Origin: Candidatus Kuenenia stuttgartensis
GTDB lineage: Bacteria > Planctomycetota > Planctomycetia > Isosphaerales > Isosphaeraceae
NCBI GenBank assembly: GCA_945865635.1
Contig: CAMBEP010000022.1
Coordinates: 1-64,000, forward strand
DNA length: 64,000 nt
Reading direction: 5' to 3'
The stretch's first letter is position 1; the number at the start of each line of letters is the position of its first letter. The translations under genes and the position numbers were made by a program. Of this stretch, positions 1-8,994 are shown in pieces. Below the pieces are notes generated by a model. The model worked only from the letters and a program-made list of their open reading frames with translations, ran no database searches and was not told where the DNA came from.

Positions 1-106
1 CTGGTATGGGACGGACCATCGGCCCTAAAACCAAATCCATTGATCTATCAATTTATTAAGGCTTTATAACTTATGCGTAACAACGAGGTCCTCTGACCGG
101 GTTCGC

Positions 107-334
107 ATTTGGTGAGCCTTTTGGTGTAGGCACGGTCCCCTGACCGGGCTCGCGCGATCTATAACGCTGGTTCGTCGATTTCTCAAAGCAACGTATGGTT
201 GAGCGGCGAGCCAGGTCAGTGGACCTGGCCTACACCAAAGACTTTTTTGCAAGCAATGAAAATAGGATCTTTGGCCATGAGCCAGACAACTAATGGTACA
301 TCAAATCTGGAATTTATTCTTGGCCTGTTTCTTA
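107..334. repeat. Dispersed palindromic element, copy 1 (uninterrupted)
   Basis: Both arms of a long imperfect inverted repeat are visible. The left arm is the segment reading GGTGTAGGCACGGTCCCC near 123-140, and its near reverse complement, ending GGCCTACACCAAAG, lies near 227-240. The same sequence, about nine in ten bases identical by eye, recurs at 688-743 plus 1018-1187. The right end carries TTATTCTTGGCCTG (314-327), the terminal repeat also seen in copy 2, but the matching left terminus is missing here. Short open frames in this stretch are by-products of the repeat. It has the look of a non-autonomous MITE or REP-type element; no transposase is encoded. Confidence 0.75.
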
Positions 335-403
335 AGAAACGACGAAAGCGATAGCCAAACTGGTTTGGCGTGGAATATACAAGTCGTTGATTATTGGTAC
401 AAC

Positions 404-434
404 AAAAAAGCCGAGCCATAAATGGCTCGGCTTT
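404..434 (-). terminator. Rho-independent terminator of tRNA-Ile
   Basis: A 12-bp perfect stem, AAGCCGAGCCAT (408-419) pairing with ATGGCTCGGCTT (422-433), is followed on the minus strand by a run of T (complement of 404-409). It lies about 10 bp beyond the 3' end of the minus-strand tRNA-Ile gene, as expected for its intrinsic terminator. Confidence 0.75.
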
Positions 435-443
435 GAATGATAG

Positions 444-517
444 TGGGCGCACGAGGATTCGAACCTCGGACCTCACCCTTATCAGGGGTGCGCTCTAGCC
501 AACTGAGCTATGCGCCC
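444..517 (-). tRNA. tRNA-Ile (anticodon GAT)
   Basis: The minus strand reads GGGCGCATAGCTCAGTTGG at its 5' end, and the acceptor stem GGGCGCA closes with TGCGCCC at the other side. The anticodon stem-loop CCCCTGATAAGGGG contains GAT at positions 34-36, decoding AUC/AUU isoleucine codons. The T-arm GAGGTTCGAATCCTC is standard. The gene is 74 nt including an A discriminator base, and no CCA is encoded. It stands alone, not within an rRNA operon, and is followed by a clear hairpin-T terminator. Confidence 0.95.
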
Positions 518-667
518 TCTCAACAAGGATAAATATACCTTTCCCAGGGCTCTTGGTCAAGTGCTTACCGCCTAAAACTCGGGTATTTTCTGAGAGATTC
601 TGATTTTTGGGCTCTTGGACCGAGTGTTTTGGGCGACTCAAGTTTCTTCAAATTCAAAGCTTAGGAT

Positions 668-1187
668 CAGGCCAAGAATAACTTGCTCATTTGGTGATCC
701 TTTGGTGTAGGCACGGTCCCCTGACCGGGCTCTCGCGATATATACTTGTCGCGGTTAAAAAAGAGACATCCCGTAAACAGAATGATGCCGGAGGCATCAA
801 AGAGAGTAGCCGGTGGTTGAGCGAAGCGACACCACCGGTCTGAAGCTCTAAAAAAAAAAGCTGCTGGCACCCTGGCAGGGGTGCAAGACCTGATGTCGCG
901 TCGTCGTCCGGTGGTGTCGTCGCCGATGCGCCTCAACCCGCGGCTACTGGCTCCAGATGACTCCGGCATCGCTTTGATCAAAAAGTGCCATTCATGACCG
1001 CGAAGAGTAAAAATAAAGCTGGTTCGTCGATTTCTCAATGCAACGTATGGTTGAGCGCGCGAGCCAGGTCAGGGGACCCTGGCCTACACCAAAGACATTT
1101 TTGCAAGCAATCAAAGCAGGATCTTTGGCCATGTGCCAGAAAACCAATGGTTCATCAAATCTGGAATTTATTCTTGGCCTGTTTCTT
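668..1187. mobile_element. Dispersed palindromic element, copy 2, interrupted
   Basis: This is a second copy of the element at 107-334. It has perfect 14-bp terminal inverted repeats: CAGGCCAAGAATAA at 668-681 and TTATTCTTGGCCTG at 1168-1181. Inside these are the two long palindromic arms (about 700-740 and 1044-1100). Relative to copy 1, about 274 bp of unrelated sequence is inserted between 743 and 1018. Terminal inverted repeats, internal palindromy and several copies fit a MITE-like non-autonomous mobile element. No transposase is present in the window. Confidence 0.65.
744..1017. mobile_element. Foldback element nested in the dispersed repeat
   Basis: This segment is absent from the otherwise collinear copy 1. 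Its ends are near-inverted repeats: ACTTGTCGCGGTTA at the left and TGACCGCGAAGAGT (995-1008) at the right. The interior folds back on itself: 805-838 is largely complementary to 908-948, the palindrome GATGCCGGAGGCATC (784-798) is answered by CTCCGGCATC at 961-970, and a central hairpin pairs GCACCC with GGGGTGC near 867-885. A TATA/ATA-like short duplication may flank it. The likely reading is a REP/MITE-type insertion mobilised in trans, but the mechanism is inferred. Confidence 0.6.
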
Positions 1188-1321
1188 GACGGATTTAATG
1201 AGCCTGATAATTCCAGTTGCAAATATTGCACGAAATTGCTGGTGTGGCTTGTAGTCTTAGACCGATTTTCATTAAGATTGTAATAGAGTCGTCCTAATTC
1301 GTAGAGGTCCGTAAAGGTCGT

Positions 1322-2791
1322 ATGAACTTGTCACCTGAAGAGACCCGCAATCGCCCCAAGCTGTTTGTCGATACGGTAGGCTGCCAGATGAATATTCTGG
1401 ACAGCGAGCTGGTTATCGCCAAATTACGAGCCCAGGGCTATGAACTGACAACCGACCCGCTCCTGGCGGACACCATTCTCTTCAACACCTGCTCTGTGCG
1501 TCAGCATGCTGAGGACAAAATCTATTCCGCACTCGGGCGGATCAAGAAGCTCAAGCAGCGGCGCCCCAATGTTGCCATCGGTGTGCTTGGCTGTATGGCT
1601 CAGAAGGATCAGGACGAGATTCTCAGGCGAGCTCCGTTTGTCGATATTGTGGTGGGCCCTGGCCAGCTCTCGAAAGTTCCGGAACTTCTGGAAAAGGCGC
1701 GTCTGGAGAAGAAGCCACAGATGGCCGTAAGCCGTGCCAGGTCCGGTGGATCCAAGCTGGAGATTGTCGAGAGCTTTGAGGAGTTCGACCCCTTACGCGA
1801 ACAAGCCATGCGCATGAGCCCTTATCAGGCCTTTGTACGCATTATGATGGGCTGCGACAAGTTCTGTACCTATTGCGTGGTGCCGGCCACGCGTGGCCCT
1901 GAGCAGAGCCGCGACCCGCTTGAAATCATTGAAGAGACCAAACTGCTTGTCGATCAGGGTGTCTCGGAAATCACCCTGCTGGGCCAGACGGTCAACAGCT
2001 ATAAATTCACCACCACCGATGGCCGCCACTGGCGACTCTCAGATCTGCTTTATGCACTCGATGGGATCCCCGACCTGCGCCGGATCAAGTTCATTACGAG
2101 CTTTCCGAAAGATATGACAGACGACCTCCTGCAAGCGGTGCGCGACCTTCCCAAGCTCTTCCGATACCTGCACGTGCCCGCCCAGAGCGGATGCGACGAA
2201 ATGCTCAAGCGCATGAAGCGTCTGTACACCGTCGCCCAATACGACGAAATGATGGGCCGGATTCGTGAGACCATACCAGGCTGCGCTGTCTCAAGCGACT
2301 TCATCGTCGGCTTCTGTGGCGAATCCGAAGAATCGTTTCAAAAATCTGTGCGTCTTGTAGAACGCAGCCGATTTAAAAACAGCTTCATCTTCAAATATAG
2401 CGCCCGGCCCGGTACCAAAGCCCACGAAATCTATCCCGACGACATTCCGGAAGAGACCAAGAAACGCCGCAACAACGACCTTCTGGCGGTCCAGAACTCG
2501 ATCAGCGCGGAAGACAATCAGGCCCTGGTGGGCCAAGCATTTGAAGTGCTGGTTGAAGGGCCGTCAAAGTCGTTCCAGGGAGATGTTGAGTCCGCCAGCG
2601 GCCCCATACAACTCACCGGCCGAACCATGACCGACCGAATTTGCCTATTCGATGGCAATCCCCGGCTCATCGGTTCATATATGAGCGTCAAAGTCGTTTC
2701 GGTCACTGGGGTATCGCTCTTTTCAGAAGTGGTGACAGACCGCATTTCCCACATCAAGCCGGTTCAATGGTCCCTACCCGTGATTTCTTGA
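1322..2791 (+). CDS. miaB: tRNA-2-methylthio-N6-dimethylallyladenosine synthase MiaB
   Basis: Radical-SAM methylthiotransferase that converts i6A37 to ms2i6A37 in tRNAs reading UNN codons. The N-terminal UPF0004 domain carries three auxiliary-cluster cysteines, in GCQMN (C21), NTCSVR (C57) and GCMAQ (C91). The radical-SAM CxxxCxxC motif is at C178, C182 and C185, followed by PATRGPEQSR. A TRAM-like C-terminal region spans about 400-470. At 489 residues it is slightly longer than usual. The ATG at 1322 follows an AAAGG box. It is the first of three same-strand genes, with the SUKH-like gene 18 bp downstream. The repeats at 107-1187 lie directly upstream. Confidence 0.95.
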   Translation: MNLSPEETRNRPKLFVDTVGCQMNILDSELVIAKLRAQGYELTTDPLLADTILFNTCSVRQHAEDKIYSALGRIKKLKQRRPNVAIGVLGCMAQKDQDEILRRAPFVDIVVGPGQLSKVPELLEKARLEKKPQMAVSRARSGGSKLEIVESFEEFDPLREQAMRMSPYQAFVRIMMGCDKFCTYCVVPATRGPEQSRDPLEIIEETKLLVDQGVSEITLLGQTVNSYKFTTTDGRHWRLSDLLYALDGIPDLRRIKFITSFPKDMTDDLLQAVRDLPKLFRYLHVPAQSGCDEMLKRMKRLYTVAQYDEMMGRIRETIPGCAVSSDFIVGFCGESEESFQKSVRLVERSRFKNSFIFKYSARPGTKAHEIYPDDIPEETKKRRNNDLLAVQNSISAEDNQALVGQAFEVLVEGPSKSFQGDVESASGPIQLTGRTMTDRICLFDGNPRLIGSYMSVKVVSVTGVSLFSEVVTDRISHIKPVQWSLPVIS

Positions 2792-2809
2792 AATACACGG
2801 ATAAAACCA

Positions 2810-3601
2810 ATGCCAGACTCACTCGGACTAGATCCCTCTGACCCGAACAGCCCGTTCATTCATGCCCTTTGGGAATGGATGGACGATTCGGATCATCAAG
2901 GCTTGATCACCAGGACGCCTGCCGAACTTGCCGAAATCATCCAGAATCGGCGATTCCGGCTTGCCAAACCCGCTTCATCGGACCAGATCAGCCAATGGCA
3001 CGATTCCCACTCCCTAAAACTCCCATCCAGCCTTCAAAACTGGCTGAGAAAGTCCAATGGGCTTCTGATTGATGGATATCAGTGGATCCATCCGGTGGGT
3101 TCCATTGGCCCTGCCATCCGATTCTCTCCCTCACTTTCGCTTTTGATTCAGCCCTTCAGTTGGTATGAGTTCGGCAACCCGAATGATTCCCCGGTCAACT
3201 TTGACTTGATCCCGGATTCAGCCCGCAGAACCAGCGATGTGCCGGTGTTTGTCGTAGGAACGGAAACGCCTGCGGATCCGCCCCGAATCATTGCATCAAG
3301 CTTCAGCCACTGGGTCATCCAACTGATCGAATCAGGCTTTCATGATGATTGGTCGAACTCCCCGGGCATCAACCTGGGCGACCCAATTCATGACCATTAT
3401 CGTAGAAAAGTACCGCCTAAACTATCGCCCAGGCTATGCAAAATCTGCAGGGAAGTGGGAGAGATGCTGACTTCCGGTGCCGGGGAGCGATCGGTCATGC
3501 GAACATATGGCTTGACGCACGAGGAATTTGAGCAAGTTGTAGACGCATTTCAACACAGGTGCTTAAAAATCGCATCCGCTTCATCCAAAAACCATTTTTA
3601 A
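2810..3601 (+). CDS. SMI1/KNR4 (SUKH)-like protein
   Basis: Predicted soluble protein of 263 residues. Residues 50-85 read like the start of a SUKH/SMI1-KNR4 domain: a Trp-containing helix, then LKLPSSLQNWLRKSNGLL, the usual LP...L...NG signature of that fold. The tail (about 205-263) contains a CKIC pair and a helical segment with no recognised match. SUKH proteins include toxin immunity factors, but stand-alone chromosomal members of unknown role are common. No toxin gene is adjacent. It begins 18 bp after miaB and ends 18 bp before glnE, so it is probably co-transcribed with both. The family assignment is moderate. Confidence 0.6.
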   Translation: MPDSLGLDPSDPNSPFIHALWEWMDDSDHQGLITRTPAELAEIIQNRRFRLAKPASSDQISQWHDSHSLKLPSSLQNWLRKSNGLLIDGYQWIHPVGSIGPAIRFSPSLSLLIQPFSWYEFGNPNDSPVNFDLIPDSARRTSDVPVFVVGTETPADPPRIIASSFSHWVIQLIESGFHDDWSNSPGINLGDPIHDHYRRKVPPKLSPRLCKICREVGEMLTSGAGERSVMRTYGLTHEEFEQVVDAFQHRCLKIASASSKNHF

Positions 3602-3619
3602 TTTCATATTAAAAAGATA

Positions 3620-6600
3620 TTGAGCCCTGAAATGGAAATGATGGATGAATCCTTTTGGTTCGACCCAAGTGTTCTGAAATCAGGTCTATTAAATCAAACC
3701 ATTCATTTAAGAGACTTAAAAGATATTAGAAAACGGCTTGACAATGACCAATTGACAACTCAGTTGTTTCTAGAAATATCATTTGTCCTTTCTCAAATCA
3801 ACGCACCCGCGCTAGCTCTGACATCTCTCGACCGGCTTTTGGCAAACACTCCAGAGCCTGGAGAAACGGTCAACCAATGGCTTCGAGAAAAAAGCCGATT
3901 CCATCGATTTATCCGAATGCTTGGATCAAGCTCGTTTTTGAGTCAGATTCTTATTCAGCAATATCCTGACATCATGGATTTAATTACAGTTGAGAATCAG
4001 AAAATCCGTCGCGAGGAGCTCATTGAAATTGCAATCAGCCTGACCAGCAACCGACAATCAGAAAATGAAGTGACATATGCCCTTCGAAGGTTCAGGCTAC
4101 AATGGACAGTGATGATTGCAACCGCAGACCTGCTGGATCAGGCGGCGGTCAGGGAAACCACAAGGCGAATCAGTGATTTGGCTGATGCCTGTCTTGAAGC
4201 CGCATTGAAATGGTCGTTGGAACGAGCCAAAAAGCGATATGGGACGCCTTTGACGGGCAGCGGCGAGGTGTGTCAGATTGTGGCTATTGCATTGGGGAAA
4301 TTGGGCGGAGTTGAACTCAATTACAGCTCGGACGTGGATTTGATATTTATCTGCGACGACGAAGGTCACACACAAACCCACCGGCCCATTCGGTCATCAG
4401 AATTCTTTTCGCGAGTCATCAGCGATTTCCTTAGAGTGCTGGGAGGCTCTGCGAGTTCGTTATTTGTATTAAGAGTGGATCTCAGGCTGAGGCCGGAAGG
4501 AAATCAGGGGCCTTTAATCATGAGTCTGGAGCAGACTCTGGCATATTATGATTCGGTAGGACGAACATGGGAACGACAGGCATTGATAAAGATGCGTCCA
4601 TGTGCAGGATCATTGGCGCTGGGTGAAGAATTTCGAGTTGCAATTGAGCCATTTGTCTATGAGCGATATCTGACTTCGATGGAAATTGCCGAGATTCAGG
4701 CTCTTAAGCGTCGGATAGAGCACAGGGCACAATCAACTGGAGTTTCCGAGTGGGATGTCAAGACGGGCCATGGAGGAATTCGTGACATTGAATTTCTAGT
4801 TCAGTTCTTGCAACTTCTCAATGGCCGGAACCTGAGAGAAATACGTAATTCGAATAGCCTTGAATCCATGTGGAGCCTGCGAAATAATGGCTGTTTGAAA
4901 CTTGATGAGTATGAACGATTGCAACAGAATTATATTTTCCTAAGAAAGATTGAGCACCTTTTGCAGCTCTCAGATGATCGGCAGACCCACAAGATTCCAG
5001 CAAATCCAGAATCTCGGCGACGACTTGCAAATCAGATGGGATTTCTGGCAGGAAGCGTCTGGGAAGGGCCGGATGGGCCGTTTGAACGGTTTTCCAGGGA
5101 TTACAAGCGTAGGACATCGGAAAACAATGCGATTCTCAACAGGCTTCTCCATCACGCCTTTTTTATGGATGAACCGCAGGGCTCTGACCCTCTGTCCGAC
5201 TTGATTCTAGACCCGGAAATGCCTGAAGATATTCGGGTTCAAGCGCTGAAGCCCATTGGATTTTCCAATCAGGTGGTCGCATTCAAAAATCTTCAGGCGA
5301 TGGCAAGAGAAGAAAACCCATATTTCTCTACGCCAAGATGTCGTCACTTTTTTGCGGCATTGATCCCAAAGCTATTAAAATCGATCATGACGAGCGCTTC
5401 GCCTGATCAAACCCTAACGGCTATGGAGAGCATTTCCAGAGGTTTTCCGGGTAAAGCAGAGTTCTGGGAAAGCCTCAACTCAAGCCCTAGACTCATTCAG
5501 GCGTTCACAGAGATTGCAGGTCTTAATAAAATCGCTCGCGATTCCATGCTTACCAGGCCTGAATCGATCGGAAACTGGGTCAGGTTTTCTCTTAATGATC
5601 AGCATTTAACTTGTGAGGAAATACAGTCCAATATCACCAGTCAACTCAAATATAAGCGTCATGACAGGTCTGTTCTGAGAGATACAAGAGATGATCTCTG
5701 GCTGAGGGTTGCATTACAGCACCGATTCCCATTATCGGGCAATGATGTGCGTAATCTCACCAGTCAGTTATCAAACATTGCAGATTCGATCATTCGTTAT
5801 TATGCAAATCAGATTCAGGAAGAAGGGCTGATTCGATGGAGACAGATTACCGGCCAGAATGCAGGGCCAGGAAGCTGGCATATCATCGCATTAGGTAAAC
5901 TTGGTGGAGAAGACCTGCTGTTTCACAGTGATCTTGATTTGATGTTTTTGCATGAAGTCAATCCGGAAATCATTCAGAATCGATTGAGACTTTCTTCGGA
6001 ATCTTATTTTCAGGATCTTGCTGCACGACTCATTCGTGGCCTTGGTGGCGTTGGACCGAAATTTGTCTATCGCATTGATACTCGCTTGCGACCGTTCGGA
6101 TCCTCAGGCCCACTTTCCATTTCTGTTGAACAATTTGAAAAATACTATCGGTCAAAAGACTCAAGACTCTGGGAAAGATTTGCTTTATTGAAGGCAAGAC
6201 CACTTTATCTGGATCCTCTGCACAAAATCGACATCTGCCAGCTGGTCCGTGATATGACATTTCTGAATGACCATTCACCGGCGGAAATTGCAGATGAAAT
6301 TCGCTATTTGCGTGATAAAACCCTGAATTCCAAGGACGACGCGACATTTGACCTCAAGCGAGCCAAGGGCGGCATTCATGAGGCAGAGCTCTTGATTCAG
6401 GCATTGCAAATGCGACACTTCAGAGCGTCAAAGACCATTCCAAAAACGAATATTCTGGATGCTATCCAGCAATTGCAAAATCCTGGAATTCTCAAGCCTG
6501 AAATTGCCAATCGCATTTCACAAATCTATTTGTTTTACAGAGAGATCGAAACTGTCGCAAGAATCTATCGTAATCGATTGACAAGTCATCTCGTCATACA

Positions 6601-6736
6601 GAATGAGGAGCTTCCCTTTCTTGATCAAATGATTGATCAGAATTCTATTTTCCCTGGGCTGACCATTCCTCAAAAGATCCATGCATGCCAAACGGATTTG
6701 CACGAGATTTTTCAAAGCCTTTTGCAAAGTTTATGA
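3620..6736 (+). CDS. glnE: Bifunctional glutamine synthetase adenylyltransferase/deadenylase GlnE
   Basis: Adjusts glutamine synthetase activity by adding AMP to, or removing it from, a GlnA tyrosine in response to nitrogen status. Two nucleotidyltransferase domains are visible: GKLGG near residue 226 with SDVDLI, and GKLGG near 758 with SDLDLM. Both DxD metal pairs are intact, so both activities are likely kept. Each is followed by a helical domain with RGGIRDIEF-like (GHGGIRDIEF) and AKGGIHEAEL motifs. At 1038 residues it is somewhat longer than E. coli GlnE (about 946). The frame opens at TTG 3620; the ATG at 3632 is an equally good start. No glnA or PII gene is nearby. Confidence 0.92.
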   Translation: MSPEMEMMDESFWFDPSVLKSGLLNQTIHLRDLKDIRKRLDNDQLTTQLFLEISFVLSQINAPALALTSLDRLLANTPEPGETVNQWLREKSRFHRFIRMLGSSSFLSQILIQQYPDIMDLITVENQKIRREELIEIAISLTSNRQSENEVTYALRRFRLQWTVMIATADLLDQAAVRETTRRISDLADACLEAALKWSLERAKKRYGTPLTGSGEVCQIVAIALGKLGGVELNYSSDVDLIFICDDEGHTQTHRPIRSSEFFSRVISDFLRVLGGSASSLFVLRVDLRLRPEGNQGPLIMSLEQTLAYYDSVGRTWERQALIKMRPCAGSLALGEEFRVAIEPFVYERYLTSMEIAEIQALKRRIEHRAQSTGVSEWDVKTGHGGIRDIEFLVQFLQLLNGRNLREIRNSNSLESMWSLRNNGCLKLDEYERLQQNYIFLRKIEHLLQLSDDRQTHKIPANPESRRRLANQMGFLAGSVWEGPDGPFERFSRDYKRRTSENNAILNRLLHHAFFMDEPQGSDPLSDLILDPEMPEDIRVQALKPIGFSNQVVAFKNLQAMAREENPYFSTPRCRHFFAALIPKLLKSIMTSASPDQTLTAMESISRGFPGKAEFWESLNSSPRLIQAFTEIAGLNKIARDSMLTRPESIGNWVRFSLNDQHLTCEEIQSNITSQLKYKRHDRSVLRDTRDDLWLRVALQHRFPLSGNDVRNLTSQLSNIADSIIRYYANQIQEEGLIRWRQITGQNAGPGSWHIIALGKLGGEDLLFHSDLDLMFLHEVNPEIIQNRLRLSSESYFQDLAARLIRGLGGVGPKFVYRIDTRLRPFGSSGPLSISVEQFEKYYRSKDSRLWERFALLKARPLYLDPLHKIDICQLVRDMTFLNDHSPAEIADEIRYLRDKTLNSKDDATFDLKRAKGGIHEAELLIQALQMRHFRASKTIPKTNILDAIQQLQNPGILKPEIANRISQIYLFYREIETVARIYRNRLTSHLVIQNEELPFLDQMIDQNSIFPGLTIPQKIHACQTDLHEIFQSLLQSL

Positions 6737-6810
6737 AAGGCAATAGTCTTTAAGAGAGTTTTCCGTTGAGTTTCAATGGATTTGAATGATCTTTACGAGT
6801 GATCTATTGT

Positions 6811-7230
6811 TTATTTGGCTTCTGGAAAGCCGGCATCAAGCAAGTCGGAAAATCCGGGTTTCAAGGCCCGAACATCATAGCCCTTCTGCTTTAAAAGTGT
6901 AGAGGCTTTCAAGGCCCTGACGCCTGCCCCGCAATGCGTGTAGACGATTTTCTGCCTGTCAATCTTGAGCTTCAGAAATGAGTCGCCATTGCTCTTGGTC
7001 AGCTCGCTCATGGGCAAAAATCTGGCGTCCTTGAGATGCCCATTTTCCCACTCCGCCTTTTCACGAACATCCAGCATCACAGCCTTGCCGGATTCAATCG
7101 CGGCTTTCACCGATTTCAAATCATCTTTGGTGTGGGTTGGTTGCGTTTCCTGAGCCTGCGCACCTTGCTTAAAAGAGAGTAGCAGGAGGCCAGAAAATAA
7201 GCACTTCAGGAAGTCGTTCCGGATGATCAT
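6811..7230 (-). CDS. Exported rhodanese-like domain protein
   Basis: Single rhodanese domain of about 110 residues behind a signal peptide: the N-terminus MIIRNDFLKCLFSGLLLLSF is followed by a cleavage-like AQA. The loop THCGAGVRA supplies the catalytic cysteine that would carry a persulfide, and DVREKAEWENGH is the usual CDC25/rhodanese substructure. It may act in sulfur transfer or redox chemistry in the periplasm; the substrate is unknown. The ATG at 7230 overlaps the fmt stop (ATGA), so I prefer it to the longer frame starting at 7293. That overlap suggests translational coupling to fmt. Confidence 0.8.
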   Translation of the reverse strand: MIIRNDFLKCLFSGLLLLSFKQGAQAQETQPTHTKDDLKSVKAAIESGKAVMLDVREKAEWENGHLKDARFLPMSELTKSNGDSFLKLKIDRQKIVYTHCGAGVRALKASTLLKQKGYDVRALKPGFSDLLDAGFPEAK

Positions 7231-8249
7231 AATCCCAGTCTTTTCTCTCGTAGGAATTGGTCGCCTACAGTCGGACGCATTCCACGCGCCCAATCTGTGA
7301 TCGGCAATAAGTTTCGCCCGTCGGTCTGGATTGATTTTAACTCAACGCCATGGCCATCGCCACAAGCCACTTCAATATGATCTTTCGTGATTGCAATTAT
7401 CTGGCCTGGTTCCGCACTGCTTTTGACGTCAGAATCTGATAAATGGGAATGGTGAATCATAACCAGAATTGATTTATGATTCGATTTTGTATGAAAATGA
7501 GAGCGGGCCAAGGGCCAAGGATTCATGGCCCTGATAAATCTGTCGACTTTGAAGGCGGGTGCGTACCAGTCGATAAACGACTCTTCCTTGGTCAGTTTCG
7601 GGGCCCTGCTCGCCGAGCTTCCATCCTGATGGATTGGCTCGAGATTGCCTTCCAGATAATTTCGGATGGCTTCGCCCAATACCGGAGCGCCTATTTCAGC
7701 CAGATGTGCTTCCAGAGTCAAAGCATTATCCTCCGGGCCGATTGGTGTAAAGGCGATGGCCAGCATTCCGCCGGCATCGACCTGGGCTGACATTTGAATG
7801 ACAGTCACGCCCGTGTGGAGATCGCCCTGCTCAAGGGCGCGGGCCACGGGGGCAGCGCCTCGATATTTGGGCAGGAGTGAACCATGCAGATTGACACCTC
7901 CGAACGGTGCAATTGATAAAATATAAGGCTTTAAAATCTGACCATAAGCGACCGTTACAAGCAAGTCAGGCCTAAGCTCAGCAAGGGTTTGGGTGGCTTC
8001 CGGGGAATTTAAATCTTCAGGCTGCAGGACGGGAATTCCTTGAGCCTGTGCGAAGCATTTGATTTTACTGTGAATCAATTGCTGCTTGCGTCCCTGTGGC
8101 CGATCAGGCTGCGTGATCAATGCCAGAATTTGCCAGCCATTTCGACATAAATATTCAAATGACGGTAAAGCAAAATCCTTTGTGCCAAGAAAAACAAGGC
8201 GTGCGGATTTGGCATCGGCGAGTGGAGTAGGTTCTTGAAAATGGGTCAT
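7227..8249 (-). CDS. fmt: Methionyl-tRNA formyltransferase
   Basis: Transfers a formyl group from 10-formyl-tetrahydrofolate to Met-tRNA(fMet) before translation initiation. The N-terminal Rossmann-type domain reads LVFLGTKDFALPSFEYL, and the signature VNLHGSLLPKYRGAAP gives the hydrolase-fold active site with the conserved N and H residues. A C-terminal OB-like domain follows from about residue 220 (SFIDWYAPA). The length of 340 is slightly above the usual 315. Its ATG overlaps the def stop by 4 nt and its TGA overlaps the rhodanese start, so def, fmt and the rhodanese gene form one coupled unit. Confidence 0.95.
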   Translation of the reverse strand: MTHFQEPTPLADAKSARLVFLGTKDFALPSFEYLCRNGWQILALITQPDRPQGRKQQLIHSKIKCFAQAQGIPVLQPEDLNSPEATQTLAELRPDLLVTVAYGQILKPYILSIAPFGGVNLHGSLLPKYRGAAPVARALEQGDLHTGVTVIQMSAQVDAGGMLAIAFTPIGPEDNALTLEAHLAEIGAPVLGEAIRNYLEGNLEPIHQDGSSASRAPKLTKEESFIDWYAPAFKVDRFIRAMNPWPLARSHFHTKSNHKSILVMIHHSHLSDSDVKSSAEPGQIIAITKDHIEVACGDGHGVELKSIQTDGRNLLPITDWARGMRPTVGDQFLREKRLGL

Positions 8250-8914
8250 GCCGTGGTTTCTCTCGACCCTGAAGGGCGCTCGACCCCTGCTGGCAAGCGG
8301 GGCGGCAAAACGGGTGCTGGTACGACTGAGGCGGTTCGGATCAGATTGACTTGCGACTGAAGGGTCTCTGTCGAGGCCAGTGCGCCGATCGATTGAGACT
8401 CTGCAAAGTCTTTCTCAAACTGACGAATCTGCTTCGAGACAGTGGCCCGCTTGAGAACACTCAGATAGTCGATAAAGAGCTTGCCATCCAGGTGGTCGAT
8501 TTCGTGCTGAATGGCGCGGGCATAAAGCCCATCGGCATCGACCTCGACCAGCTCGCCCTTGAGATTGTATGACCTGACCCGGACCCGTTTTGCGCGATGC
8601 ACTTTGCCATAGAGTGCCGGCAGGCTGAGGCAGCCTTCCTCGCCCTCCTCGCCCGAATGACGCTTGATAATCTCAGGATTGATAAAGACTTGCTCGTGTT
8701 CGGGCTGATTCGGGTCGGCCATCAGATTCAGAATGAAGAACCGGAATGGAAGACCCACCTGATTGGCTGCCAGACCGATCCCATAGGCTGCATACATCAA
8801 TTCAAACATTCCACGAATGGTGCTCTGGAAGTTTTGATCCAGTCGCTCCAGGGGTTTGCTGACGGTTCGCAGAACCGGGTGCGGGTACTGAACAATGTGC
8901 AAGGGTTCGGACAC
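8246..8914 (-). CDS. def: Peptide deformylase
   Basis: Removes the N-formyl group from nascent proteins. All three metallo-site motifs are present: GIGLAANQVG, EEGCLSLP (metal Cys) and QHEIDHLDG (two metal His and the catalytic Glu). The protein carries a C-terminal extension of about 50 residues rich in Pro and Ala (PAPVLPPRLPAG) beyond the catalytic core. The open frame extends to a TTG at 8932. I prefer the GTG at 8914, preceded by AGGA at 8 bp; a TTG at 8902 would also give the canonical HIVQYPHPVLR start. It partners with fmt immediately downstream. Confidence 0.93.
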   Translation of the reverse strand: MSEPLHIVQYPHPVLRTVSKPLERLDQNFQSTIRGMFELMYAAYGIGLAANQVGLPFRFFILNLMADPNQPEHEQVFINPEIIKRHSGEEGEEGCLSLPALYGKVHRAKRVRVRSYNLKGELVEVDADGLYARAIQHEIDHLDGKLFIDYLSVLKRATVSKQIRQFEKDFAESQSIGALASTETLQSQVNLIRTASVVPAPVLPPRLPAGVERPSGSRETTA

Positions 8915-8994
8915 GTTTGGAATCCTGAGCAACTAGAGACTGGAGCGAAAGACTGGCTTGAAAACTGTGTGTAGGACGATGACCGAAGCGATTA

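Noticed and set aside
985-1283. Two overlapping open frames of about 80-90 codons
   Set aside because: They lie within the palindromic repeat, have no ribosome site and mirror frames in the other copy.
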